Source: Tetrahymena thermophila SB210 (lineage: Eukaryota; Ciliophora; Oligohymenophorea; Hymenostomatida; Tetrahymenidae). Taken from it: 64,000 nucleotides of DNA. How positions within the stretch are numbered: the first letter of the stretch is position 1; each line of letters starts with the position of its first letter. Position numbers and translations under genes: made by a program. A model generated the notes under the pieces. The model was not told the DNA's origin. It searched no databases and saw only the letters and a list, made by a program, of their open reading frames with translations. Shown piece after piece: positions 13,337 to 24,185 of this stretch. The stretch is from contig NW_002476413.1 in NCBI RefSeq assembly GCF_000189635.1, positions 868,001 through 932,000 on the forward strand, read 5' to 3'.

Positions 13337-13354
13337 AAGCAAGCAAGCAAGCAA
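13337..13354. repeat. (AAGC)n microsatellite, inverted relative to 11955-11980
   Basis: About four AAGC units lie some 195 bp upstream of the carrier gene start. The motif is the reverse complement of the run at the other end of the same divergent spacer. Confidence 0.85.
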
Positions 13355-13547
13355 AACAAATAATATATCTTTAGGAGTTTCTTAGTGAAAACTATAAAAA
13401 GTTTAAATAATAAATTTAAGAATTTCTAATACTTTGATTGTTTAACAATTAAATAGGATAACAAGTAATTTCATTTGAAAAAATACAAATAGGTCTACAT
13501 TCAAAAGCAAAAGTTAAATTATAAATCTGAAACAAATATAAAAAGAA

Positions 13548-14507
13548 ATGAGCGATATTCAAGCATAATAAGTAGAATTAACTTAAGAATAAAATGGCAA
13601 AAAATTCTCATATAGTAATACATACCTGAAGGAATTCGGTGTTTTAGGATATTTAGCCCTTTAGGCTGTTCTTTATCCTATTGAGAGAATTAAAGTCCTC
13701 TAATAGGTAGATATTATTCCTGAAGTAACCGATGAAGCTGGCAAATACGATCTTCGTTAAAACTTCTAAAATTATTATAATCGTCATGCTGAATCTGAAA
13801 CTTTCGAGGCTTTTTATCGTGGTTTAGGTGCTAAAATTTGCAAATTAATCACAAAAGAACTTTCTATTTATTTTTTAGCTGATAGAATTAGAGACAGAAT
13901 TTAAGTATTTGATCCCAAAGAAGATCCTTTTAAGCATTTTGTATACAACTTCATTTCTGGTGTTACCAGTGGAACTTTGACTGAATTAATTGCATATCCC
14001 ATGGAAGTAGCTAAAACTAGAATTTTATGTGATGGTGCTCCATTCGAAGATCGTATCTATACAAATGCTTACGAAGCATTGTTTAAGGACAGCTCAGCCA
14101 GAATTTACCGTGGTGCCTTGTTCTCTTTGACAGGTGCAGCTTTATATAGAGGTACTCAAATTGGTTTGTATGAAACCCTTAACCAATTAGGTATGAAAGA
14201 TATGTCTGCTTGGGTCCATCTACCAGCTTCTATTTTGATTACAATTTATGCCCAAAAAATAACATATCCTTTTGATACTATTCGTAGATAAGTAATGCTA
14301 AGAGATACTCCTTTCGAAGTTACCTCTGCTGAAACAGATACTATCATTAAAAGACTTACTCATCCTGCTCGTAGATCAGACTTAATGAGAGGCTGGAACA
14401 TGTAACTTTATAAATCCGTCTCAGCTGGTATATTCTTATTTGGTTATAAAGCTTTGTCAGGAACATTCTAAGCAGCCCCAGATCTTATAACTAAATTCTC
14501 TCACTGA
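13548..14507 (+). CDS. Mitochondrial carrier (SLC25) family protein, ADP/ATP-carrier-like
   Basis: This single-exon gene encodes 319 residues, the usual length for the family, which exchanges metabolites or nucleotides across the inner mitochondrial membrane. Three tandem repeats are recognisable from their Px[DE]xx[KR] signatures: YPIERIKVL (P44), YPMEVAKTRI (P151) and YPFDTIRRQVM (P241). The third resembles the RRRMMM signature of ADP/ATP carriers but is altered to RRQVML. Other carrier-like segments are FYRGLGAKI, RIYRGALFSL and ARRSDLMRGW. The start is ATG 13548 (MSDIQAQQVELTQEQ), preceded by an A-rich leader; the stop is TGA 14505-14507. Several Gln residues are encoded by TAA/TAG. The substrate is not established; loss of the exact RRRMMM string argues against a canonical ADP/ATP carrier. 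Confidence 0.9.
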
Positions 14508-15864
14508 AAGATACATAGATTAATTATAAATATTAAATTTAAACTTCTATTATATTTAATTTAAAAGTAACACTATATGTAAAACAATCATGAAGTAAAA
14601 TCAATAAAAATATATTAATTATTAACTCACATAAATAATATCATCCTTGCTTACTTGCTTACTAAATTGCATGAATTCATACCTTTATATTAAAATATAC
14701 ATTCACAAATAATACATAAAGTAGTTAAAAACATATTATCTACTTATAAAATTCATTTTAACATAATGCAAGAAATTTAATATTTTATTATAACTAAGTT
14801 TAAAATCTTTCTTAATCATTAATCAGACACTTATATTAATAATAATTGCTAATTCATATAAAATATCATCCCTACTTGCTTATTAACATAAATTAGCACA
14901 TTTATATATTCATAGAAAATACATAAAGTAACACTCAGAAAATTAATTAACTCAAAAATATTTTTACATAAAACAAGAAATTGAATATTCTAAATTAGAA
15001 GTGTTATTAAGTTATTAAAAAACTTTACAAAAAACACTTATTTAAATATTAACTCTTAGTTCATAAAAAAGATTTCATACTTACTTGCTTGCATAAACTA
15101 ATTAAAATGTTTATTAATTAACAAATGATAGTCTAAAAAGAAAAATCAATGTAATTAACTTATTTAAAATTCTTTTTTACATAATTCAATCAATAAAAAT
15201 TCAAAATTATTTAAATATTAACTATGAATGTATAAAAAACATTTCATACTTACGTACTAAATTTAATACATTTATACAAAAATAAGTAATAATAAACAAA
15301 CAAAATATAAAACATATAATTAACTAATTTCAAATTCATTTTTATATAATTAAAGAAATACAAATCAAGCACTTATATGATTGTTAACGATTAATTCATT
15401 CAAATGATTTCATACTTAATTACTCACATAAATTAATACTTTTATTTATGCATTCATAAGAAATACATAAAGCATTATTCATAAAATCAACTTATTTAAA
15501 ATTCATTTTTACATGATGAAAGAAATTATTATGGAATTGAATATTTAACTAAGCTTTATTAAGTTATTTTTTTATAAAAAGTTTACAAATAACACATTTA
15601 TATTAAAATAGAATATCTAAAAATACTTATGAATTTGATTAGTTAAAAATTATATTTATCTCTTCCATTAGCCATTAAAATAAAACTTTAGAATTAATTA
15701 TTATTCTAGAAGTTTTTAAAGATTTTTTTTTACTTTTTTATGATTTGGTTTTTTGTATTTTACAAGAAAATTTAACTCTATTTCTTAATTGAAAAATGGA
15801 AGATAAACAGCCACTCTCTTAAAATTGAATTTATAGACTTTAAAGTTAAATGTTATTGTAAGAA
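14508..15864. repeat. Degenerate tandem repeat array, about 165-225 bp units
   Basis: A motif of the form TCATAC/TCATCC then TTACTTGCTTACTAAATT recurs near 14642, 14867, 15073, 15243 and 15409, each followed by related text containing AATACATAAAG and then TTTTTACATAA. Roughly five diverged copies fill the space between the convergent 3' ends of the carrier and the NIF-like gene. No coding sequence was recognised. Confidence 0.7.
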
Positions 15865-16560
15865 TCACCTATATTCTGTGTAATTAGTAGCAGTATTGTT
15901 TACACGCCCAATCATTGTGCTAAAGTGTTTGGCTTGCATCATAGGTCTGATATCTTCTATATTTTTTTTGGTGACAAATACTCTCATACCTCTTAAATAT
16001 TTTACAAGAGCCTACAAGCTAAAATCAACTGTAAATGAATTACCAATAATTAATGGATCAAATTTATTTAAGATGATATCATTAGAAGTATATTCATCTA
16101 CAAGATTTTTATAATTACTGACCATCATGATATTATTATGTTCAAAACCAGGGAATTTATCCTGAATTTAATGGAAATTACGCTTAATTTAAAGAGGCTC
16201 TACTGAAACCTATTTTAAATTACCTTCGTATTCTACCCTATTTGTTGCAATAACAAATGCTAAATTTCTATAATATCTGCCAAAGAAACTTTTAGCAAAA
16301 TGACCTGTAAAATCAGCATCTAAAGAACTCCAGACTCCAACTTAATATAAATCTGAGTTTTCCATAAATAAATAATTCAATAATTCAGGTCTGCCATTTC
16401 TAAAATATAAATTATATCCTTCAACTTAATCGCTTGGCTAAATATTTTCTAACAAACGCAAATCATTGAAATGCTACACTTTAGATTTCTTGTAAGCATA
16501 CAAGAGTGTTTTATTCAAATCAAAGGTTATTAATACTTTCTTAATAGTTCTTCCACTCAT
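15865..16560 (-). CDS. FCP1/NIF (NLI-interacting factor)-type HAD domain protein with altered active site
   Basis: One intronless frame of 231 residues. The N-terminus reads KVLITFDLNKTLLYAY, which aligns with the DxDxT motif of FCP1/SCP/TIM50 HAD phosphatases. Next come YFRNGRPELLNYL and VGVWSS, matching the conserved R.G..ELL / W[ST]SS region, then PGFEHNNIMMVSNYKN, matching the later motif with the conserved acidic/Asn residues. The first nucleophile Asp (D14) is kept but the second, the general acid, is Asn (DLNKT), so classical phosphatase activity is doubtful; TIM50-like and other non-catalytic NIF proteins show similar changes. No membrane segment or clear targeting peptide is seen, though the N-terminus MSGRTIKK is basic. 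The start is ATG 16560 and the stop TGA 15867-15865. Confidence 0.78.
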
Positions 16561-17761
16561 CTAAAACTAAATCTTCAATATTTTAATACAATATATATTT
16601 AATTAAAATCAATCCTTTTTTAAATATTGTTTGTTTTTGATTAAATATAACAACATATATTTTTACATATCCATGCTAACAAAAATAGATAAAAATATTA
16701 ACAAAAATTAAATAATTAATTTTTAGTTTTTAAAAATAATTCATTTTCTAATTTAATCACAAACTCTACTTCTTTAAAAATTAAATTAATAAAAGCAAAA
16801 GACTCAAAAGTATTCCTTTTTTAATATTTTCCTTTACAAGTTAACTAAAATTCATTGATTTTCTACAAAAAGGAAAAATCTTACTCTGAAAAAATGAATT
16901 ATAATCTTGATAACAAAAAATTAGAATAATTTCGTTTATATTTAAGATCTTCTATGTTATTATAAATACATCCAACACTTAGTATCTTTGTAAAACTTAA
17001 AAAGATAAATTAATTAGAAATTCATCTCATTTTAAATTTGAATTATTAACAAGAAAGCCATGAGTTATTAAAAAAAATAGACATATTTTTAATAAAATTA
17101 TTCAAGATTAATATTAATAATAAAATTAATTTAAACAGAATTTCTTCAAAAAAAAATAAAATTTTTGAAATTTATAAATTTAATTATCTTTATTTAAGAT
17201 ATAAAATAATTTTCTATATTTCTTTTTATTTTTTTGAGGCGATGAATGATTGATTAAAAGATGTAATGATATAACTAACTAGGGATATTTTTAACTTAAA
17301 TGATTCAGATTTTTACAATCATTTTAATTTTTTCTAAATAATTTAAAACTTAAATCTTTTTTATTAAATAACTTTTTATTAATTAACATAGCTTACTATT
17401 ATCAAAATCAATAAGTTTAACTACAAAAAAGAAAACAATAGAGCAATCAGCAATAATTTAATGATTTTAAATTTTAATATAAGAATATAGTAAATATTTA
17501 AAATAAATGAAAATGATAAATTCAAAGCTTTTTTTCTACTGATTTGTTTCTATTTCATTTAATAGAAAAAATTATTACTTAATCTGATTAAAACCTAAGT
17601 AACATTATTTATATATTAAACTTAAGAAGTATTTATAATTAGTTTGGGAAATTAATAATTGGGTAATCAAATTATTAATGAATATTATTGAAATCAAAAA
17701 TAATCTAAAAGCACTTCAATTCCTTTAAAATATACCTGCCTAGAATAATAAATAAGTTTAA
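16561..17761. other. Spacer upstream of the tandem membrane-protein genes
   Basis: No gene was recognised. From about 17112 the sequence belongs to the 2.64-kb duplicated unit, with matching DNA at 19753 onward. The frame of the first membrane-protein gene is already open from about 17588, with an in-frame ATG at 17678, but I prefer the later start. Confidence 0.5.
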
Positions 17762-19402
17762 ATGTATAATAATAGCATCGCATAATAAGATTAACATTCA
17801 GTTTAAGTACCTTTACTCAACTAAGAATATTAGGTTTAGAACCAATAAAATAACTATCTTTCTTACAACTAATTATAAGTCTAAAATGATTAGTAAAACC
17901 AAAACAATCGTTAGAATTAAATTATCAATTTCTCAAACGGATAAGAAATGATAGACCCAGACTTCCTCTATTGCAAATAAAGTATGATAAATAAAAGTTG
18001 TAATGATAAAAGAAGATAAGTTGAAAAATTATCTACTTTACTTTCACAAGTCCTATCTTAACTACCACTTAGTTTCACCTCTATATAACTAATTGGCAAA
18101 GCAAATATTTACTCGGGACTATACTGCGAAGAAAAAATAATCAAACCACTGATTGCTGAGAATACTCATGTAAATGAGTTTTTAATAAGAAATGGATATG
18201 TTGTGAACTGCTGCAATATACTATGTTCCACAATTAAGTCTTAATCTTTTATTGCTGTTGCTATTTTGCTTTCTACGCTTCTTTATTAATCTTTGCTCGA
18301 TTTCATTTATTTTAATAATACTTACTCTCATATTAATAGCATCGGTAAAATAAATATCATATATATTTCTTAAATTGCTATCACATCAATTCTGCTTATC
18401 TTGTTCTTATTTTCTACTATTTAATTCAACATTAAGATTCTTTACGTGTCTTACATTTTGAGTATAATTAACTAATTATTAGTCTCGGTTGAAGTATGCT
18501 GTAATTTCATAATAGGTTAAGACTACCGTGATGCTATCTTTGCTTATCTATCTATACATATCTTTTGGGCTATTAGGATTATTACTGATTTCTTGCATAT
18601 TTATCAAATTTATATAAATAAACTAAGTGAAATTATTAGTTTTACTCTAAAAAATGGAATAGAAGGAATTTTCAAATTTATGATAATTCAAATATAAAAT
18701 TTCAACTTTTACAAAACAATTATTTTTATTAGTGTGTAAAAAGGATGGAATTACGTGTATATGATACCTCAATAGATCATAAATACGCGATACAGTTTAA
18801 ATATAAAATTTCATATTCTCAAATAGGCTAAATTTAAAAGTTATTAATAAAAATTAAAATTATTAAAATATTTTTTATTTATTTCTATTATTGTTAATTT
18901 ATCAATCAATCATAAAATATTGATTTATCTAAATTAAAATATATTAAATTAAATTAAAAAATAGTTAAATTCTTCAATTCTTTACAACAAAATGTGATTG
19001 ATTCCATATCATTAAATTTGTGAAAATCATTTATTTGGCTAATAATAAATACTTAAAAAATAAAAATAATAACGAATAATTTAAAAATTCCATTCTTGTT
19101 AATATAATAAAATGATAAAAAGATTAAAATGAATTCATTTTTTAATCATTAAACTTTTATTTTAGATTTATTTGTAAAATATAAAGTTTTAGTTTTATTG
19201 ATTTGGTAAATTAAAATAAATTAAGAAAGATATTAAGATATTAACGAAACACTTATCAGTGTTATTCTAATACTGATCAAAGATCCTATTTAATAAATAA
19301 AAGAAATAGATAGAATTAGATTTTTTTTTTTTAAGTCTACAAATTAATTTATAAAAATTAAAACAAAAATATATTAGGACTGGTGTGTTGTTAAAATTAA
19401 GA
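17112..19402. repeat. 2.64-kb tandem duplication, copy 1
   Basis: The text from about 17112 (AATAAAATTAATTTAAA) to the stretch ending GTGTTGTTAAAATTAA at 19401 recurs from about 19753 to 22045, with an offset of 2,635-2,641 bp depending on position. It is highly similar but carries scattered substitutions and indels. It contains one complete membrane-protein gene and both its flanks. Confidence 0.9.
17762..18997 (+). CDS. Tandem membrane protein paralogue 1, frameshifted C-terminus
   Basis: I do not recognise the family. The N-terminal ~60 residues are Gln/Asn-rich (MYNNSIAQQDQHSVQ), followed by a conserved domain with PDFLYCKQSM, STLLSQVLSQLP, IKPLIAENTHVNEF and several Cys, then at least three hydrophobic helices (FIAVAILLSTLLY, IIYISQIAITSILLILFLF, YILSIINQLLVSVEVCC). 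Relative to paralogue 2 it has an extra 4 bp near 18548-18555 (TATCTATCTATAC versus TATCTATAC). From there the frame differs from paralogues 2 and 3, the shared C-terminus (LLLIS...KLLVLL) is lost, and translation runs about 150 codons through what is 3' flank in copy 2, to TGA 18995-18997. The start at MYNN follows paralogue 3, which has no upstream in-frame Met; an upstream in-frame ATG exists at 17678. It may be a degrading gene or one with a new C-terminus. Confidence 0.7.
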
Positions 19403-20400
19403 GGATGGAATTACATGCATATGATACTTCAATAGATTATAAATACGCGATACAGTTTAAAAATAAAATTTCATATTCTCAAATAGGCTAAGTTTAAAAG
19501 TTATTAATAAAAATTAAAATAAATGATTAAAATATTTTTTACTTATTTCTATTATTGTTTATTTATCAATCATAAAATATTGATTTATCTAAATTAAAAT
19601 ATTTTTTATTCAGTTAAAAAATAGTTGAATTCTTGAATTGTTTATAGCAAAATGATTCCTATCATTAAACTTTTGGAAAAACATTTATTTGGCTAAAAAT
19701 AAACACTTAAAAAATAAAAATAATAATGAATAATTTAAAAATTCCACATAAATATAAATAATAAAATTAATTTAAATAGAATTTCTTGAAAAATCAAATT
19801 TTTGAAATTTATAAATTTGAATTATCTTTATTTAAAAATATAGTCTTCTACATTTCTTTTATTTTTTTGAGGCGATGAATGATTGATTAAAAAATGTAAT
19901 GATATAACTAACTAGGGATATTTTTAACTTAAATGATTCAGATTTTTACAATCATTTTAATTTTTTCCTAAATAATTTAAAACTTAAATCTTTTTTATTA
20001 AATAACTTTTTATTAATTAACATAGCTTACTATTATCAAAATCAATAAGTTTAACTTCAATAAAAAAGAAAACAATAGAGTAATCAGCAATAATTTAATG
20101 ATTTTAAATTTTAATATAAGAATATAGTAAATATTTAAAATAAATGAAAATGATAAATTCATAGCTTTTTTTTCTACTGATTTGTTTTCTATTTCATTCA
20201 ATAGAAAAAATTATTACTTAATCTGATTAAAACCTAAGTAACATTATTTATATATTAAACTTAAGAAGTATTTATAATTAGTTTGGGAAATTAATAATTG
20301 GGTAATCAAATTATTAATGAATATTATTGAAATCAAAAATAATCTAAAAGCACTTCAATTCCTTTAAAATATACCTGCCTAGAATAATAAATAAGTTTAA
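18998..20400. other. Spacer between paralogues 1 and 2, made of duplicated DNA
   Basis: No independent gene is seen. The stretch contains the end of duplication copy 1, an additional partial copy of the 3' flank (19402-19752), and the beginning of duplication copy 2. Confidence 0.6.
19402..19752. repeat. Extra copy of the paralogue 3' flank
   Basis: AGGATGGAATTAC followed by GATACTTCAATAGATTATAA and AAATACGCGATACAG occurs at 18742, 19402 and 21377. The middle occurrence, about 350 bp, is not followed by its own gene and sits exactly between the two 2.64-kb units, so it is a third, solitary copy of the gene's 3' region. Confidence 0.88.
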
Positions 20401-22046
20401 ATGTATAATAATAGCATCGCATAATAAGATTAACATTCAGTTTAAGTACCTTTACTCTATTAAGAATATTAGGCTTAGAACCAATAAAATAACAATCTTT
20501 CTTACAACTAATTATAAGTTTAAAATGACTAGTAAAACCAAAACAATCATTAGAATTAAATTATCAATTTCTCAAATGGATAAGAAATGATAGAGCCAGA
20601 CTTTCTCTATTGCAAATAAAGTATGATAAATAAAAGTTGTAATGATAAAAGAAGATAAGTTGAAAAATTATCTACTTTACTTTCACAAGTCCTAACTTAA
20701 CTACCACTTAGATTCACTTCTATATAACTAATTGGTAAAACAAATATTTACTCAGGACTATACTGCGAAGAAAAAATAATCAAACCACTGATTGCTGAGA
20801 ATACTCATGTAAATGAGTTTTTAATAAGAAATGGATATGTAGTGAACTGCAGCAATATACTATGTTCCACAATTAAGTCTTAATCTTTCATTGTTGTAGC
20901 TATTTTGCTTTCTACACTTCTGTATTAATCTTTGCTGGATTTCATTTATTTTAATAATACTTACTCTCATATTAATAGCATCGGTAAAATAAATATCGTA
21001 TATATTTCTTAAATTGCTATCACAACAATTCTGCTTATCCTGTTCTTATTGTCTACTCTTTAATTCAATATTAAGATTTTTTACGTTTCTTATATATTGA
21101 GTATAATTAACTAATTGTTGGTCTCGATTGAAGTATGCTGTAATTTCATAATAGGTTAAGAATACAGAGATGCTATCTTTGCTTATCTATACATATCTTT
21201 TGGGCTATTAGGACTATTACTGATTTCTTGCATATTTATCAAATTTATATAAATAAATTAAGTGAAATTATTAGTTTTACTCTAAAAAATGGAATAGAAG
21301 GAATTTTCAAATTTATGATAATCCAAATATAAAATATCAACTTTTACAAAACAATTATTTTTATTAGTATGTAAAGAGGATGGAATTACGTGTATATGAT
21401 ACTTCAACAGATTATAAATACGCGATATAGTTTAAATATATAATTTCATATTCTCAAAAGGATAAATTTAAAGATATTAATAAAAAAATTAAAATGATTA
21501 AAATATTTTTTATTTATTTCTATTATTGTTAATTTATCAATCAATCATAAAATATTGATTTATCAAAATTAAAATATAAATTAAGTTAAAAAATAGTTAA
21601 ATTCTTGAATTCTTTCTTGCAAAATGTGATTACATATCATTAAATTTTAGAATGGCATTTATTTGGCTATAAATAAAACACTTAAAAAATAAAAATAATA
21701 ACAAATAATTTAAAAATTCCACATAAATATTTTCCATTCTTGTTAATAAAATAAAATGAAAAAAAGATTTAAATGAATTCATTTTTTAAACATTAAATTT
21801 TTATTTTAGATTTATTTGTAGAATAGAAAGTTTTAGTTTTATTGATTTGGTAAATCAAAATAAATTAAGAAAGATAATCAATCACCTATTAATGAAACAC
21901 TTATCAGTGCTATTCTAAGATTGATCAAAGACCCTATTTAATAAATAAAAGAAATAGATAAAATTAGATATTTTTTTTAGTTTACAAATTAATTAATCAA
22001 AAGTAAAACAAAAATATATTAGGACTAATGTGTTGTTAAAATTAAT
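19753..22046. repeat. 2.64-kb tandem duplication, copy 2
   Basis: This is the partner of 17112-19402 in direct orientation. It shares the GAGGCGATGAATGATTGATT stretch (17236 and about 19870) and all of the paralogue gene. Copy 2 keeps the uninterrupted reading frame. Confidence 0.9.
20401..21318 (+). CDS. Tandem membrane protein paralogue 2 (intact form)
   Basis: This 305-residue product is nearly identical to paralogue 1 up to the region after FAYL, then keeps the frame that ends YISFGLLGLLLISCIFIKF, QVKLLVLLQKMEQKEFSNL. That C-terminus aligns with the C-terminus of the more diverged paralogue 3, so this is the ancestral frame. Features are a Gln/Asn-rich N-terminus, a Cys-containing middle domain (PDFLYCKQSM; IKPLIAENTHVNEF; NGYVVNCSNILC) and four predicted membrane helices. 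The start MYNN at 20401 is chosen by alignment to paralogue 3; an in-frame ATG also exists at 20317. The stop is TGA 21316-21318. Function is unknown; the layout of a polar, Gln-rich cytosolic or lumenal N-terminus plus four helices suggests a small integral membrane protein. Confidence 0.8.
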
Positions 22047-22306
22047 TATTTATTTTTGATCAATTAAAACAATGTATAGATTAAATTGATTATGATTCTC
22101 ATTCATGTTTTTTGCAAAGTTAATAAATAATTCATATTTTATCAGCAAATTAATGTATAGAGTTTTTTTATTTACCTTTGTATTATTAATAATAGAAAGA
22201 ATTAAATACTTCTTGAGACCAAATTATTTATATTATTATTAAATTAAATAAATCTTTTTAAACATCAAAAAGTAAAGAAAAACAAATCTTGCAAAATAGT
22301 TACTAA
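21319..22306. other. Spacer between paralogues 2 and 3
   Basis: The first ~730 bp are the 3' part of duplication copy 2. The remainder is unique A/T-rich DNA leading to paralogue 3. No gene is seen. Confidence 0.55.
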
Positions 22307-23257
22307 ATGTATAACAATAACAACCCATTATACTAATAAAATTCCTCTGGCCAACAGCCTCTACTAAATCCATAGTATTAAGATTAAAATTAACAAGTAA
22401 ATTAATAATTTGCTTAACAGAATTATTAGCAGTATAATTAACTCTAAAATCAAAACTAAAATGCTTAATACAATCCACCAGCTCCTCAAAATTAAATAAT
22501 GTGCTTCCCTAATGGTTAATAAATATTAGATCCAGCTTTGCTATATTGCCAATAGAGCATAAGAAAACGTAATATCTGCGACGATAACAGTACAGCAGTA
22601 ACAAACCTAATGATCTTGCTTTAATTAATTTTAGCTTAATTACCTTTAAGATTTACCTTTTTATAAGTAGCTGGAAATTCAAATATATATTCTAGTTAAT
22701 TTTATGAAGAAAAAATAATCAGACCACTCATAACAGAAAATACTCATGTTAATGAATAAATTATAAGAAATAGTTATGTTGCTTATTGCAGTTAAATACT
22801 CAGCTAAGGAATGAAATCTTATTCTATTTTTGTTATAGCTACTTTGTTAGTTGCAATTGGTTATTTAGCTGGGATGAATTTAATGTATTTTAATAACAAA
22901 TACTCCTATATTAATAGTATTGGTAGCGTTAACATAATATACATTTGCCAAATTGTTTTTATCATAATAAATTTGATTCTTTTCATTTTTGCTACAGTAA
23001 AAAATATTCCTAGGTTAGTCTAATACTCTTATTATGTTAGTTAATTTAACTAATTCTTTATCGTAGCTGAAATCTGTTGCAGCTTTATAATTTCCTATGA
23101 TTACATGGATGCCTATTTAGCTAATTTATACATCTCCTTCGCACCTATTATTCTACTCTTAATTTCAACTCTTCTGATAAAATATATTCAAACAATCCAA
23201 ATGAAATTATTGGTTTTATTAGGTTAAGCAGACAAAAACGAATTCTCAAAAATATGA
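22307..23257 (+). CDS. Tandem membrane protein paralogue 3 (diverged)
   Basis: This 316-residue single-exon gene is of the same family as the two upstream genes but clearly older. The N-terminal ~80 residues are Gln/Asn/Pro-rich (MYNNNNPLYQQNSSGQQPLL). The family domain follows: NGQQILDPALLYCQQSI, AQLPLRFTFLQ, EEKIIRPLITENTHVNEQ, SYVAYCSQIL. Then come four hydrophobic helices (IFVIATLLVAIGYLAG, IIYICQIVFIIINLILFIF, QFFIVAEICCSFIIS, APIILLLISTLLIKYI) and the tail KLLVLLGQADKNEFSKI. The upstream in-frame TGA (22214) with no other ATG fixes the start at 22307, which in turn supports the MYNN start for the other two. The stop is TGA 23255-23257. Function is unknown. Confidence 0.82.
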
Positions 23258-23499
23258 AAAATGCTAATAATATAATTAATCAAACTTATAATAATCTTAT
23301 TCTTATCAGTTGTATTAAAAAACATTTTTATATAAATATTTTTTTAAAAATTTATAATTTTATAATTAATATTTTAAAATAGAAAAACAAAGGAAATAAA
23401 TAATTTTAAGTAAACTAATTTTAAAAAAGAAGTTTTGTTTTGTTGAAATTATTATAAGGATATAAAGTAATTTTATTTTTTGGTATTGTAGTGAAATTC

Positions 23500-24185
23500 A
23501 TGATAAATAAGTATAAAGATAAATTACCATTAATTCTGCAATAATTTTATCTCATTATTTCGAAAAATGTTAATAACATTATTTTATCTGAAAATAAAAA
23601 TTGTTTAAAAAACATTTTCATAATATAAAAATTTAATTATTTTAACTAATTAATTATAATAAACATTTTTTAAAGAATATGAAATAATTTTGTAATAAGT
23701 TATTTAAGTAAACTTTTATAATAAGTAAGAATAAAGATAAATTACTATTAATCCTCTAACCCAAAAAGCAAAAGTTTTTTCTCAATATTTCGAAAAATGT
23801 TAATAATATTATTTTATCTTAAAAATAAAAATTGTTTAAAAAGTATTTTCAAAGTATAAAAATTCAATTAATTAAACTAATTAATTATTATAAAAATTTA
23901 AAAACAATTTGAAATAATTTTGTAATATTTTATTTAAGTAAACTTTTATAATAAGTAAGAATAAAGATAAATTACTATTAATTCTCTAACCCAAAAAGCA
24001 AAAGTTTTTTCTCAATATTTCGAAAAATGTTTATAATATTAATTTATCTGAAAAATAAAAATTGTTTAAAAAGTATTTAATTATTTAAACTAATCAATTA
24101 TTATAAAAATTTAAAAACAATTTGAAATAATTTTGTAATATTTTATTTAAGTAAACTTTTATAATATGTAATAATTAAGATAAAA
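23500..24185. repeat. Tandem repeats of about 213-230 bp, three or more copies
   Basis: AACTTTTATAATAAGTAAGA recurs at 23711 and 23941 and, diverged, near 24154. Each is followed by AAAGATAAATTACTATTAAT, AACCCAAAAAGCAAAAG, then TTTCGAAAAATGTT, then AAAATTGTTTAAAAA. A more diverged copy begins near 23500. The array lies between the convergent ends of paralogue 3 and the next gene; nothing in it looks coding. Confidence 0.85.

Larger units (their letters stand above)
11463..13547. other. Intergenic region between divergent genes
   Basis: This 2.1-kb stretch separates the tubulin ligase (read leftward) from the carrier gene (read rightward), so it should hold both promoters. No coding sequence was recognised. 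A TTGC-unit microsatellite lies at 11955-11980 and its reverse complement, AAGC units, at 13337-13354. The middle is featureless A/T-rich DNA. Confidence 0.6.

Noticed and set aside
18720-18800. An intron in paralogue 1 that would remove the frameshifted tail (GTGTGTAAAAAG)
   Set aside because: Only about 12 bp between the candidate donor and acceptor, far shorter than any intron seen in this window; the 4-bp insertion explains the difference from paralogues 2 and 3 better.
22239-22478. Minus-strand open frame
   Set aside because: Antisense to the Gln/Asn-rich N-terminus of membrane-protein paralogue 3; lack of TTA/CTA-type stops there follows from Gln-rich coding on the other strand.
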